A stretch of DNA of 64,000 nucleotides from Kosakonia sp. H02 (GTDB lineage: Bacteria; Pseudomonadota; Gammaproteobacteria; Enterobacterales; Enterobacteriaceae). The translations under genes were made by a program, and so were the position numbers. The notes below the pieces were generated by a model, which worked only from the letters and a program-made list of their open reading frames with translations, was not told the DNA's origin and ran no database searches. Location: NCBI GenBank assembly GCA_030704225.1, contig CP131915.1, forward strand, positions 744,001 to 808,000, given 5' to 3'. Of this stretch, positions 1-8,838 are shown piece after piece. How positions within the stretch are numbered: the stretch's first letter is position 1; every line of letters begins with the position of its first letter.

Positions 1-815
1 CCACCAGCTGAATGACCATGAATATATCCTTTACATGCCATTCTTAATTTATAAAGTTTATTAATATCATAGATGGGCTCAATAAGTTCTATATTAGAAT
101 ATCTGCCAAATTCATCAACCAGACTGCGTCCATAACTGCTTGAAGACCAATTGCCTACAAACTTAATTCTTTCAACCGAACCAGCGAAGGCCTCAAGAAC
201 AAGATGTATATTGTTCTCCGGTTCGATGCGACAAATAGTTAAATAAAAAGGCTGCTCATTATTTACGTCGATATCGACATCTGTCAACAAGGCGTGATCT
301 CCGCCATAGGCAATGACAGTACTCGTACGCGTATATTCCTTCATGACATATTCGGATATCGCCTGATTATCAGTAATGACGACATCTGAATATCTAACAG
401 CAAACGATTCAGAAAATTTCAAAAAAAGTCTGGCAAGCTTCCCCCACTTTTCTCTTTTCCATTCAAGCCCATCAATATTTGTAATAATTTTGCTGCGAGT
501 AAATGATTTTAATAACGGTATTGCAATGGCTCCTGATACTCCGAGAATAAGAACCACATCAGGTTTAGCTTTTATCGATTTGAAGATGGAAACAATGTCA
601 TATAAAATACTTTGCACACCATTCGCTTTTAAAGGTATATATTCCAATGAAGCACCGTTATGCGTTTTTAAATCGGATGAGTGTTGTTTTGAAGAACAAA
701 ACACGTGATAACTCATACCAACTTCTGCAAAACGGGTAAGATTTTCAACCAAGGATTCAAAACCACCATATGCGGCGGGTAACCCCACAATTCCAACTAC
801 AGAAATTTTTTTCAT
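1..815 (-). CDS. Glycosyltransferase, DUF1972/Cps2T-like, partial
   Basis: Open reading frame of about 271 codons that runs off the left edge, so its C-terminus is missing. It begins MKKISVVGIVGLPAAYGGFE; the GGFE at residues 17-20 and the following SLVENLTRFAE are typical of the DUF1972 N-terminal domain of GT4-type rhamnosyl/fucosyltransferases (Cps2T, WsaF relatives). Further in, NIDGLEWKREKWG is another family hallmark (the acceptor or donor contact region), and close to the edge HGHSAGG starts the GT4 donor-binding segment. The natural role is transfer of a sugar, plausibly rhamnose because rmlBDAC are in the same cluster, onto the O-unit lipid intermediate at the cytoplasmic membrane face. 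The ATG at 815 lies about 40 bases after the preceding transferase stop. Family assignment is firm; donor and linkage are inference. Confidence 0.8.
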   Translation of the reverse strand, partial: MKKISVVGIVGLPAAYGGFESLVENLTRFAEVGMSYHVFCSSKQHSSDLKTHNGASLEYIPLKANGVQSILYDIVSIFKSIKAKPDVVLILGVSGAIAIPLLKSFTRSKIITNIDGLEWKREKWGKLARLFLKFSESFAVRYSDVVITDNQAISEYVMKEYTRTSTVIAYGGDHALLTDVDIDVNNEQPFYLTICRIEPENNIHLVLEAFAGSVERIKFVGNWSSSSYGRSLVDEFGRYSNIELIEPIYDINKLYKLRMACKGYIHGHSAG

Positions 816-856
816 CCTAAGAAAACCGTTTTAATAATGTGCACATGAGGAAAGAA

Positions 857-1693
857 TCAAAATAATCGAATTAAATTCAATTTTATTTTCCTAAAAAACC
901 ACTGCGATATACTAATTCTGAATTCCTCTGGAAGATTATTATTAATTTTCATATCATAATTGTAAGTAGCAATGAATGACTTAACCTTCCTCAAGAGATA
1001 AGTGAGTGTTATTTTCTTGACACCAACCTGATTATTAGCATGTTGTCTGTAAAGAATGGTTTGCTTATTGAGAAATCCCACTTCGCCATATATGGATAAA
1101 ATAACAACATACCAGTGATCATGAACGATCTGTCGTGATGGTGGCGGATATAAGGAAAGGCAATTAACTGCTGCTCGATTCAATATCATAGTACATCCCG
1201 TAACCCGGCTTAGACACAGGTAATCACGATAATCATTAGATTCATTCGTAATTTTTAGGATTTTCCGCATTGAATGATGAATAATGTTCAGTTGCTGATC
1301 AACAATGATCAAATCCGTGTAGATACATCGGATGTCGGAAATAAAGAGTGTTTCATCCATAATTGCATTGACAGAATCAGCAACTTTATTTGGAAGCCAC
1401 ACGTCATCCTGGTCACAAAACATAACAAAATTTGCTGAAGTATATTTCAATAACTCAGCGAAACTCAAAGACGACCCTAAATTTGCCTCTCCTCGAAAAT
1501 ATATCACTTGTGTTGGATATCGTTGATAGTATTCATTGATGATATCAAGAGAATTATCATTTGACATATCATCACGTATCAGCACGCGGATGTCTTTATA
1601 TGTTTGGTTAAAAATGGAATCAAGCTGTTCAGCCAAATATTTATGGCCATTATAGACAGGAAGAAGAATCTCTACTAGAAGATCATTGTTCAA
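857..1693 (-). CDS. Family 2 glycosyltransferase (O-antigen)
   Basis: GT-A fold transferase of about 278 residues. Motifs visible are VEILLPVYNGHKYL at the N-terminus (nucleotide-binding strand), LIRDDMSNDNS, and FCDQDDVWLPNKV, which contains the metal-binding DQDD typical of rhamnosyltransferase-like GT2 enzymes. The open frame extends up to 1777, but that stretch would overlap the 3' end of the upstream gene by 68 bases and encodes no family-like sequence. I prefer the TTG at 1693, which follows the upstream stop (1710) and has a GAGAG ribosome-binding stretch 7 bases ahead; ATGs at 1747 or 1732 are alternatives. It probably adds one sugar of the O-unit. Donor unknown. AT-rich codon use matches its neighbours. 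Confidence 0.8.
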   Translation of the reverse strand: MNNDLLVEILLPVYNGHKYLAEQLDSIFNQTYKDIRVLIRDDMSNDNSLDIINEYYQRYPTQVIYFRGEANLGSSLSFAELLKYTSANFVMFCDQDDVWLPNKVADSVNAIMDETLFISDIRCIYTDLIIVDQQLNIIHHSMRKILKITNESNDYRDYLCLSRVTGCTMILNRAAVNCLSLYPPPSRQIVHDHWYVVILSIYGEVGFLNKQTILYRQHANNQVGVKKITLTYLLRKVKSFIATYNYDMKINNNLPEEFRISISQWFFRKIKLNLIRLF

Positions 1694-1709
1694 AACTATT
1701 TCTCTCAAG

Positions 1710-2798
1710 TCATTTTTTATTTGCAAGAACATGGGAAAAGAATTCATAACGTTTCTTTTCGAGGAACTTTGTATCAAGGAATTCTATTTTACTTGTAGGA
1801 ACAACCTTATTCTTATTATCTTCGATAAACCTTTTCAAGGCAGCAGCTGCTTCTGGGGTTATATCTTTAGAAGTATCAATAAAATGAACAAAATCTGGTT
1901 GCAACTGTTGTTCGATAAAGGCGGTATCCTGATATCCCAAGATAACAGGATAACCATAAGCCAAATACTCCCGTACTTTTAGAGGGCAGGCTTCTACCAT
2001 GTTTTTGCGGTGAAGTCCTAAAGTACCGATGCAGACCGCGCATTTTGCTAGAATGGCTATATATTCCTGAGTATTTAGATAACCATGATAGTAAAGATTG
2101 GGTAAATTATCCCCTTCAATCCCAACCACATGAAAGTCCATTTCAGGTAATTGACGTGCTAACTGTTCAATAATATCAACACCATGCCATGGTTGCCCAG
2201 GCGTACCGATAAAAAACAGCCCGGTTCGCAAATTAGAATAAACACTTTGTTTTATTGTTTTGTATGTATCAAGTGCTATTCCGTTTGGAACTACAACGGA
2301 CGGCTTACCATATTTACTGTTGCTTAGATCGTTTTTTATCTCGTAAGTAACAGAAACGATGCCTGATACTTTTTTAAGAACCAAGCCTCGAAAAAATTTA
2401 TAAGCAACATAGCGAATTATTGATTTAATATTTTTTTCGAATTTTATTAGCGAATGAAATTCTGATAGGTCAAGGGTATTCAATTCAGCAATGGATGTAT
2501 ATCTGGACATTATCCTGCTGATAGTCGTACTCCACGTATCGTATCGAAAGTAAACAATATCAGGTGAGAATATATTCAGCTCAGATAACAATTCCATATC
2601 CGGGAGGATGCGACTTATAATTGCACCCTGCATAATATGCTGATGAGCAGGCAGCATAGAATTACCTTTTTTTGGAACATACGCAAAAATTTTGATGTCT
2701 GCGCCCATACGCTCCCATTCCCGAACTTGCCCAAGAATTTTTTTTGTTACACCATCGTTTTTTGTAATATCATGTCTGATTAAATATGCAATTTTCAT
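1710..2798 (-). CDS. Family 4 glycosyltransferase (O-antigen)
   Basis: Protein of 362 residues with a GT-B architecture. MKIAYLIRHDITKNDGVTKK at the start is the N-terminal Rossmann half with its glycine-containing acceptor loop, VVVPNGIALDTY near residue 170 marks the hinge, and EACPLKVREYLAYGYPVI near residue 290 is the C-terminal donor-binding E(x7)E region in a variant form. It has no signal peptide and no clear membrane segment, so it should act on the inner face of the cytoplasmic membrane on Und-PP-linked sugars. It is the first transferase gene after the 619-base gap and is followed directly by the GT2 gene. The specific sugar cannot be read from sequence. Confidence 0.8.
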   Translation of the reverse strand: MKIAYLIRHDITKNDGVTKKILGQVREWERMGADIKIFAYVPKKGNSMLPAHQHIMQGAIISRILPDMELLSELNIFSPDIVYFRYDTWSTTISRIMSRYTSIAELNTLDLSEFHSLIKFEKNIKSIIRYVAYKFFRGLVLKKVSGIVSVTYEIKNDLSNSKYGKPSVVVPNGIALDTYKTIKQSVYSNLRTGLFFIGTPGQPWHGVDIIEQLARQLPEMDFHVVGIEGDNLPNLYYHGYLNTQEYIAILAKCAVCIGTLGLHRKNMVEACPLKVREYLAYGYPVILGYQDTAFIEQQLQPDFVHFIDTSKDITPEAAAALKRFIEDNKNKVVPTSKIEFLDTKFLEKKRYEFFSHVLANKK

Positions 2799-3417
2799 TA
2801 ATTACCCATAAAATATGATAAAAAACCAATAACCGCTTACTTCCTAACTTAACGGAGCCAGCAAAAAAGCATCAGAGAGTTGCCAAGAGACGCTATACAA
2901 TAAACTCACAGGTTTTTCCATTGCCGCAGAAATTAGGCATTCGCTGTAGTTTTGAAAATAAATTAATTTTGTAACAAATATCTACATATACAAAAAATAA
3001 AGAAAGAATTTAAAACCAGACCTGTGGATGTTTGGGCAAACATCTATAAAAACCATACCTCATCTAATATCACATCAACACTGAACATGGCAGAAGCATT
3101 GGCTTGCGGATTACCAATTATTGACTTCTGTTACCACAGCAACTACAAGTTCGCATAGCTTATTAATATACAATATTTCATCTATTTTTTGCGTCTTAAT
3201 ACTACCAAGTATTGTTAATTATTTCTTAAAATGACACCTCGGCTTTTTTAGAAGAAAGATTTCACAACGGCTATCACTGATTTATTAAATTTAGTCCAAG
3301 CATCTGATATTAGTACCGATCCCATATAATAATAGCCATTAGAATTTTTAGCGAGCAAGCCTACAAAATTAAATATACTACTCTATAAAAGCATATGAAA
3401 ATTTAGCAAATGATGCA
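2799..3417. other. 619-base AT-rich gap in the O-antigen cluster
   Basis: No intact gene on either strand. The stretch is very AT-rich and separates wzy from the downstream transferases, which otherwise follow each other closely. On the plus strand, against the direction of the cluster, positions 2967-3161 can be read as a glycosyltransferase-like fragment (separate entry). No insertion-sequence ends, direct repeats or convincing terminator were seen. The most economical reading is a site where a former gene was lost or rearranged. Confidence 0.6.
2967..3161 (+). pseudogene. Remnant of a glycosyltransferase C-terminal domain, reversed
   Basis: From 2967 to a TAG at 3159-3161 one plus-strand frame is open for 64 codons without a credible start. 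Its second half reads NMAEALACGLPIIDF, which matches the donor-binding signature of GT4 enzymes (a glutamate, then A-x-A/C-G-x-P-V/I-I). The fragment stops about 15 residues after that motif, where intact enzymes normally continue for tens of residues. All surrounding genes are on the minus strand. I read it as a decayed piece of a transferase gene left by an earlier version of the locus. The motif is short, so chance cannot be excluded without a protein search. Confidence 0.4.
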
Positions 3418-4770
3418 TCATCTGCCTGACGTAGGATAATGCTTCATCAATAACAGTCCCATGCCTACAGAAATCAAATAAAAAGCCAATAAAATAAAGA
3501 TTAAAGCAAGCATTACTGAATTATAAAGGTATAAATTTAGTTGGGAGGAAAAATTAGTACCAAAACTGCAATATGTAATGAAAGCCAGGAGTAACGGGGT
3601 TTTCCTTTTCGCCATAGTATAATAATATACAACTCCCGTTATTAACCCTACATAGAATGGCGATAATATTACACCAAACCAACCAAAGTTAGCCCACGCT
3701 TCACCTATAAACAATGTGCTGAGTAAATTCATTTTACCCTCAGCAACAGCAACTGGAAACGCGTATTCCATAGCTAAGCGAGTCGACGGTTGAATCATAT
3801 CATTACCAATAAGTTCAGAAATCGTACTTGATAACGAATCGAATCCAATAAATGAATAAATATCCGGAAACATCTGTAACATCAAGTACATACCTGAAAC
3901 TTGATCAATAAACATTCTGTTTACTAAATAAGCAACCACATCTCCGACTGATTGTTCAGTAATCACAAAAAACATAATTATAAGTAGTATTAATAGCGCA
4001 ACACTCAAGATAAAAAATCTTAGTACAGGGATCCGGCCAACCATATAAATATGCATAAATAAAAAGAAGGCTAGATAAACAACAAGTGTGGACTTAGAAA
4101 GCGAAAAAGTCACAACATAGATAGACATGACAAAAAGAAGAATGAAAATGCATCTATCATAATGTGCCTTCGTAAGTCGATAACATGCATAAGCAACTAA
4201 TGATAACAACGGCGTTAACTGCTCGAAAAATATGGTCTTTATAAAAAGCAAACCTGGAAAAGCACGTGAATTCATAACCCGGATGCGCAGAATTTCTTCA
4301 TGAGACAAATGCGACAACAATGAAAGTTGCGGGACGATACCTATCGAAAAAGTCACATAACACAAAGCCATAAAACATACGGTTGTAAGACCTGTAAGCG
4401 TCAGACGAGTCAATTTATTATGGCCTGGAATTAATCCTATGAGTGGTTTAGATTGGTAACGTTGGAGAAAACCTACATCACCGATGCGAAAGAATAATAG
4501 TTTCGCAATTAAGACGCCTATTGGGAAAGCAATCATTGTATATAAAATCAAATAGAGACCGAGAGTACGACTCTCATTATTGACTTTATCCAAAACAGGA
4601 TTCGACACGTCTGTATAATATATAAAGATCCCGCCTAATAATGAATTCACTATAATATTATAATAAAATATTACAGATATAATATTAAGTTGTCCAAGCG
4701 ACATTGATCCTGCCGCAAGCTTAAACAGAAAACAGGATAGCAACACCACTATCAAAATGATCAATATCAT
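3418..4770 (-). CDS. wzy: O-antigen polymerase Wzy
   Basis: Protein of 450 residues made almost entirely of hydrophobic segments (roughly ten to twelve transmembrane helices), with one larger polar region in the C-terminal half (about residues 290-345, containing LSSTISELIGND). This topology, with a large periplasmic loop and little sequence identity to anything else, is the usual signature of Wzy. It would polymerise flipped O-units at the periplasmic face of the inner membrane. The assignment rests on topology and position: next to wzx, inside an rml-headed cluster with no other polymerase candidate. The ATG at 4770 starts directly in the first helix. AT-rich. Confidence 0.75.
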   Translation of the reverse strand: MILIILIVVLLSCFLFKLAAGSMSLGQLNIISVIFYYNIIVNSLLGGIFIYYTDVSNPVLDKVNNESRTLGLYLILYTMIAFPIGVLIAKLLFFRIGDVGFLQRYQSKPLIGLIPGHNKLTRLTLTGLTTVCFMALCYVTFSIGIVPQLSLLSHLSHEEILRIRVMNSRAFPGLLFIKTIFFEQLTPLLSLVAYACYRLTKAHYDRCIFILLFVMSIYVVTFSLSKSTLVVYLAFFLFMHIYMVGRIPVLRFFILSVALLILLIIMFFVITEQSVGDVVAYLVNRMFIDQVSGMYLMLQMFPDIYSFIGFDSLSSTISELIGNDMIQPSTRLAMEYAFPVAVAEGKMNLLSTLFIGEAWANFGWFGVILSPFYVGLITGVVYYYTMAKRKTPLLLAFITYCSFGTNFSSQLNLYLYNSVMLALIFILLAFYLISVGMGLLLMKHYPTSGR

Positions 4771-4796
4771 AGTATACCGTAATTACAAGTGATATT

Positions 4797-6068
4797 TTAC
4801 CGATATTTTTTTGTAAAAAAACCGGCTAGTTTCATAGATATCATAAGGTGCATTATGTAATAAATCACATAGCTGGCAGATATACCAACCACTGCATCAG
4901 TAGCATTTGCCCCGTAAAGAAGAGAAAAAGTTACTCCACAGCACAATAAAATCATACAAATCAAATTCCATTTTTGCTTTTGAGCTATATAAATAATAAA
5001 ACTTAGCGGGCTAACAACGAACCGCATATAAATAGCTGGAATCAAAATCTGACCAAAGACACCAGCTTCATACCATGACTTTCCAAAGAAAAATTTAAAA
5101 AGTACAGGAAGAAAAATAAAACCAATAATTGCAGGTATAGTTGATATTGAGAACAGGGCAACGAAAGTTTTTTTATAAATATTTTTTGCATGCCCAAAGC
5201 GACTAAATTCTTCGCTTGCCTTTTGTTTAAATACATCAAGAAAAGCTCCTGAAATTAATGTCACAGGTGCCTGCAAAACGCGTTGAGTTAAAAAATAAAA
5301 ACCTGCATATGATGGTGAGAACAATATCGCAAATAAGATATTGGGCAATTGCGAAGAAAATACATTTAATAGACTTGTCGGGCCATCAATGAGTGGAAAG
5401 TTAACATATTCCCTCCCTTGGAATAATACACGGCGCATTGAAACATAGCCTATCAAGCTGCTCCAATCTTGCTTTGCTTTTGCTAATAACCAAATAAAGG
5501 AAAACATTTGCCCAATAACAACGCCTGCAACGAGTCCACCAATTCCAAATTGTAATATCCCGGCTAACAACTGAACTGTGCCAGTGATGATACTTTGAAA
5601 GACTCGACTAATCGCCAGAACTTTAAATCTCGCTTGCCGATTATGCCAATAATTAATTATTTGATAACCAGCATAAAAAAAAGCGAATATAGGCACCCAC
5701 GTTAACCATGGCGCAACTAATTCATTCTTTATGGATTGTGCAACTTCCAGACGAAAATAAAGGAAAAAAAACAACCATAATAAGCTCACAAAGATAGTTA
5801 TCGAAAACGAAAATATTACTATTGAGAGCGCTTTAGTTAGATTTCGTGGTAGCGTGATCGCAAGTTCATAACGACCAGTTGCAATAGTACCGATAATGGT
5901 AGCAAGAGTGGTAAAAGTGGCAAATACCCCAAACTCAGTTGGGGTATAAGCACGTGTCAAAACCGGACTAATCAAAATAGGAATAAGCTGCGCAATCGAT
6001 GTTCCAAACATCAGCGTAAAAACATTCCTAAAAAAGACTGACTTCATTATGTATTGATAACGACTCAT
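4797..6068 (-). CDS. wzx: O-antigen flippase Wzx
   Basis: Protein of 423 residues with about twelve transmembrane helices. The N-terminal segment SVFFRNVFTLMFGTSIAQLI followed by LTRAYTPTEFGVFATF is the classic start of MOP-superfamily polysaccharide flippases, including the T/P-x-x-FG pattern after helix 1. It would move Und-PP-linked O-units across the inner membrane. The start overlaps the end of the aminotransferase gene by 4 bases, which suggests translational coupling. WzxC of the colanic operon, elsewhere in the window, is a separate paralogue. Confidence 0.85.
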   Translation of the reverse strand: MSRYQYIMKSVFFRNVFTLMFGTSIAQLIPILISPVLTRAYTPTEFGVFATFTTLATIIGTIATGRYELAITLPRNLTKALSIVIFSFSITIFVSLLWLFFFLYFRLEVAQSIKNELVAPWLTWVPIFAFFYAGYQIINYWHNRQARFKVLAISRVFQSIITGTVQLLAGILQFGIGGLVAGVVIGQMFSFIWLLAKAKQDWSSLIGYVSMRRVLFQGREYVNFPLIDGPTSLLNVFSSQLPNILFAILFSPSYAGFYFLTQRVLQAPVTLISGAFLDVFKQKASEEFSRFGHAKNIYKKTFVALFSISTIPAIIGFIFLPVLFKFFFGKSWYEAGVFGQILIPAIYMRFVVSPLSFIIYIAQKQKWNLICMILLCCGVTFSLLYGANATDAVVGISASYVIYYIMHLMISMKLAGFFTKKYR

Positions 6069-7165
6069 AATGCAGAAATGATCTTGGCAAATACTTCTTC
6101 TGTCATATATGGATGCATTGGCAGACTTAATACTTGTTTGCTTAATTTTTCAGCAACAGGAAAATTACCTTCCTTATATCCGAGATAGTGAAACGCTTTT
6201 TGCAAGTGAAGGCATTTAACATAGTAAACCATTGTTGGAATACCGGCCTCTTTGCATTTAGCCATTACAGCTTCACGATCTTCCAAACAGATAGTGTACT
6301 GCGCCCAAGAACTGTAATACCCATCGGCAATAGTAGGAACTTTATATTTATCTGCGAGCACTTTAGAATATCTAGCCGCTAATTTATTCCGAGCAATAAG
6401 TTCTTGTGGGAAAACTTTAATTTTTTCAAGAAGAATAGCGGCCTGAATTGTATCAAGCCTACTGTTCATACCAATATTGATATTGTCGTATTTATCATTA
6501 CCTTTGCCATGAACGCGTAGTGATTGAATTAAAGTCGCGTATTCACTGTTATTCGTAAAAATAGCACCGCCATCACCATAGCAACCTAGCGGCTTCGCTG
6601 GGAAAAAACTTGTTGTGGCGATATGGCCAAAAGAACCTGCTTTTTTCGTTTTGAAAGTACCACCAAAGCCCTGAGCGGCATCCTCAATAACGAGTAAATT
6701 ATATTTCTCTGCAATTGAGTTTATTGCATCGTAGTTAGCTGGCAAGCCAAATAAGTCAACAGAGATTATAACTTTGGGTTTTAGTTTACCTTCTGAGATG
6801 GTTTTTTGTATTTTGCTTTCCAGATCGACCGGACAAATATTAAAACTATCCTCTTCAGAGTCAACAAAAACTGGCGTTGCATTTTCAAATGCAATAGCTT
6901 CAGCCGTAGCAAAAAAAGTAAAAGTAGGACAAAAAACTGCATCACCCTCTTTTACTCCCATTGCCATCAAAGCTAGTGTTAAAGCATCTGTCCCATTCGC
7001 ACAGGTAATAGAATGTTTAACACCAACATAACTACTCAATTCATGTTCAAGCCGACTAACTTGCTCACCAGAAATATAATTTCCCTTTCTCAGTACATCA
7101 TTAATTGCCGAATCAATTTCAGACTTAAGATATTTGTACTGCGCACCTAAATCAATGAACTCCAT
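6065..7165 (-). CDS. wbpE: UDP-3-oxo-GlcNAcA aminotransferase, WbpE/WlbC type
   Basis: PLP-dependent DegT/DnrJ/EryC1 aminotransferase, 366 residues. CANGTDAL (about residue 55-62) holds the phosphate-binding loop, EDAAQ has the pyridine-nitrogen aspartate D162, and SFFPAKPLG carries the Schiff-base lysine K191. The N-terminus MEFIDLGAQY is typical of the WbpE/WlbC branch. Expected reaction: transfer of an amino group from glutamate to C3 of UDP-2-acetamido-3-oxo-glucuronate, giving the 3-amino sugar. Its neighbours supply the other three steps (WbpA, WlbA, WbpD), which is the best evidence for the substrate. The ATG has a GGAG sequence overlapping the end of the acetyltransferase gene. Confidence 0.85.
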   Translation of the reverse strand: MEFIDLGAQYKYLKSEIDSAINDVLRKGNYISGEQVSRLEHELSSYVGVKHSITCANGTDALTLALMAMGVKEGDAVFCPTFTFFATAEAIAFENATPVFVDSEEDSFNICPVDLESKIQKTISEGKLKPKVIISVDLFGLPANYDAINSIAEKYNLLVIEDAAQGFGGTFKTKKAGSFGHIATTSFFPAKPLGCYGDGGAIFTNNSEYATLIQSLRVHGKGNDKYDNINIGMNSRLDTIQAAILLEKIKVFPQELIARNKLAARYSKVLADKYKVPTIADGYYSSWAQYTICLEDREAVMAKCKEAGIPTMVYYVKCLHLQKAFHYLGYKEGNFPVAEKLSKQVLSLPMHPYMTEEVFAKIISAL

Positions 7166-7168
7166 AAT

Positions 7169-7747
7169 TTACTCCACTAAAGCCACACAATCATCCGTTA
7201 ACAGATATTTTTCACCTGTATCCGGACAAATAGCTTCTGCTTGGCCAGTCAAAGGAAGATCCAATTTAGCACCATGGCGGCTCATCCACCCAATCTGTCG
7301 GGCTGGTACTCCAACCATTATTGCGAAAGGCTTGACGTTTTTATTAACGACGCAACCAGCGCCTATGAATGCATATTCACCAACTTCATTACCACATACA
7401 ACTGTGGCGTTCGCGCCAATCGTAGCACCTTTTCTAATAATGGTAGGCTTATACTCATTTTTTCTCAGTACATGCGAGCGCGGGTTATACACATTAGTGA
7501 ATACCATACTCGGACCACAAAATACGTCGTCCTCAAGGTATACGGCATCATAGATAGAAACGTTATTTTGAACTTTAACGTTATTACCTATTTTTACGTC
7601 ATTGCCTACAAATACATTTTGACCGAAGGAGCAATTTTCCCCAATATGCGCACCACCGCAAATATGAGTCCAATGCCAAACTCGGGTGCCTGCGCCAATA
7701 GTTGCACCAGGATCAATTATCGCTGTATCATGAACTGTATATGTCAT
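7169..7747 (-). CDS. wbpD: UDP-3-amino-GlcNAcA N-acetyltransferase, WbpD/WlbB type
   Basis: Protein of 192 residues, the same length as Pseudomonas WbpD. It is built of hexapeptide repeats (IGAGTRV, IGENCSF, IGNNVKV, IGANATV) that form a left-handed beta helix, ending in VGVPARQIGW, the usual exit of this acetyltransferase family. Expected reaction: acetyl-CoA-dependent N-acetylation at C3, giving UDP-2,3-diacetamido-2,3-dideoxy-glucuronic acid. It lies between the dehydrogenase and aminotransferase genes with gaps of 37 and 3 bases, in line with one biosynthetic operon. Confidence 0.85.
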   Translation of the reverse strand: MTYTVHDTAIIDPGATIGAGTRVWHWTHICGGAHIGENCSFGQNVFVGNDVKIGNNVKVQNNVSIYDAVYLEDDVFCGPSMVFTNVYNPRSHVLRKNEYKPTIIRKGATIGANATVVCGNEVGEYAFIGAGCVVNKNVKPFAIMVGVPARQIGWMSRHGAKLDLPLTGQAEAICPDTGEKYLLTDDCVALVE

Positions 7748-7784
7748 ATAAATCCCAATAAATACGTATGAGGTAAATAATTCA

Positions 7785-8837
7785 TCAAAGATCCAGCGGC
7801 AGACCTACGCGTTTTCCATCGCGCGCCGAACGGTAAATTGCAGATAACACTTCCAAAGATTTTAAGCCTTGTCTTCCGTCCGTTTCCGGCTCTGCTGTAC
7901 CGTTGAGGACATTGATGACGTTGTCATAATAAAGGGGATGCCCAAAACCATATACGCTTGTTGTTTGATAGCTTGCGTCTTTGATGCGTTCGTCCATTGG
8001 ATGTGGTTCAGCGAATTCCCAATGCTGGATTTCATTGACCGCAACGCCACCAATGCGTACGCTACCTTTCTCACCCAGAATAGTAATAGAACCTTCAAGA
8101 TTTTTCGGGTACGTAAGCATAGTAACGTTCATACTCCCCATCGCTCCAGAGCGCCATTTTACCGCCACTGATCCGGTATCTTCTGCCTCAATTTTACGCT
8201 CCAGTGTACCAGTATAAGCGAACAGGCTCTCAATCGGTCCTATCAACCATTCAAGTAAGTCGACATAGTGGCTTGCTTGATTCATAAAAGCGCCACCGTC
8301 ATATTCCCAGGTTCCGCGCCAAGAGGAAGCATTGTAATATTCTTGTGGCCGTGTCCAAAATACATTCACATTCACCATATAGATACGGCCGAAACGTCCT
8401 TTTACAACTGCATCTTTTAGTAATTGGAGGGTTGCATTACGTCGGTTTTGTTTAACCACAAAGAGACGCCGATTAGCTTCATCCGCCGCCTTTACCATAG
8501 CAAGCCCATCTTCCATACGTGTTGCCATCGGCTTTTCAGAAATAACATGAAAACCTTCGGAAAAGGATTTAATTGCCTGTATAGAATGTAAACCTGACGG
8601 GGTAGTGAGAATAACCACATCAGCATCCGAGTTTACCAACATGGCATCAATATCTTGGTGCCCTTTAGCACCAGTACTCGACACTGCCTCACTAAGTGCT
8701 TTTTTATCAATATCGCAGACATCAACTAATTCGGCGCGATCAGCATGCTTCTCAAGCGATGCAAAGTGGTTTTTTGCGATACGTCCGCATCCAACTAGCG
8801 CAAATTTTATCTTTCTATCAGAAATAATATTATTCAT
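7785..8837 (-). CDS. wlbA: UDP-GlcNAcA 3-dehydrogenase, WlbA/WbpB type
   Basis: Gfo/Idh/MocA-family NAD-dependent oxidoreductase, 350 residues from the chosen start. FALVGCGRIAKNH near residue 12 is the Rossmann loop, and SEKPMAT near residue 100 is the family EKP catalytic motif. It would oxidise C3 of UDP-GlcNAc-uronic acid. The sequence resembles the Bordetella/Chromobacterium WlbA branch more than Pseudomonas WbpB. The open frame reaches 8891, but the ATG at 8837 begins MNNIISDRKIKFALVG, follows the wbpA stop by one base and has TTAGGG upstream; the extra 18 codons overlap wbpA and look spurious. Confidence 0.85.
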   Translation of the reverse strand: MNNIISDRKIKFALVGCGRIAKNHFASLEKHADRAELVDVCDIDKKALSEAVSSTGAKGHQDIDAMLVNSDADVVILTTPSGLHSIQAIKSFSEGFHVISEKPMATRMEDGLAMVKAADEANRRLFVVKQNRRNATLQLLKDAVVKGRFGRIYMVNVNVFWTRPQEYYNASSWRGTWEYDGGAFMNQASHYVDLLEWLIGPIESLFAYTGTLERKIEAEDTGSVAVKWRSGAMGSMNVTMLTYPKNLEGSITILGEKGSVRIGGVAVNEIQHWEFAEPHPMDERIKDASYQTTSVYGFGHPLYYDNVINVLNGTAEPETDGRQGLKSLEVLSAIYRSARDGKRVGLPLDL

Positions 8838-8838
8838 T

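Noticed and set aside
376..708. Plus-strand open frame of 110 codons at the left end
   Set aside because: Antisense to the partial DUF1972 glycosyltransferase, whose motifs are unmistakable.
2799..3417. Insertion sequence in the wzy-transferase gap
   Set aside because: No terminal inverted repeats, target duplication or transposase-like translation was found.
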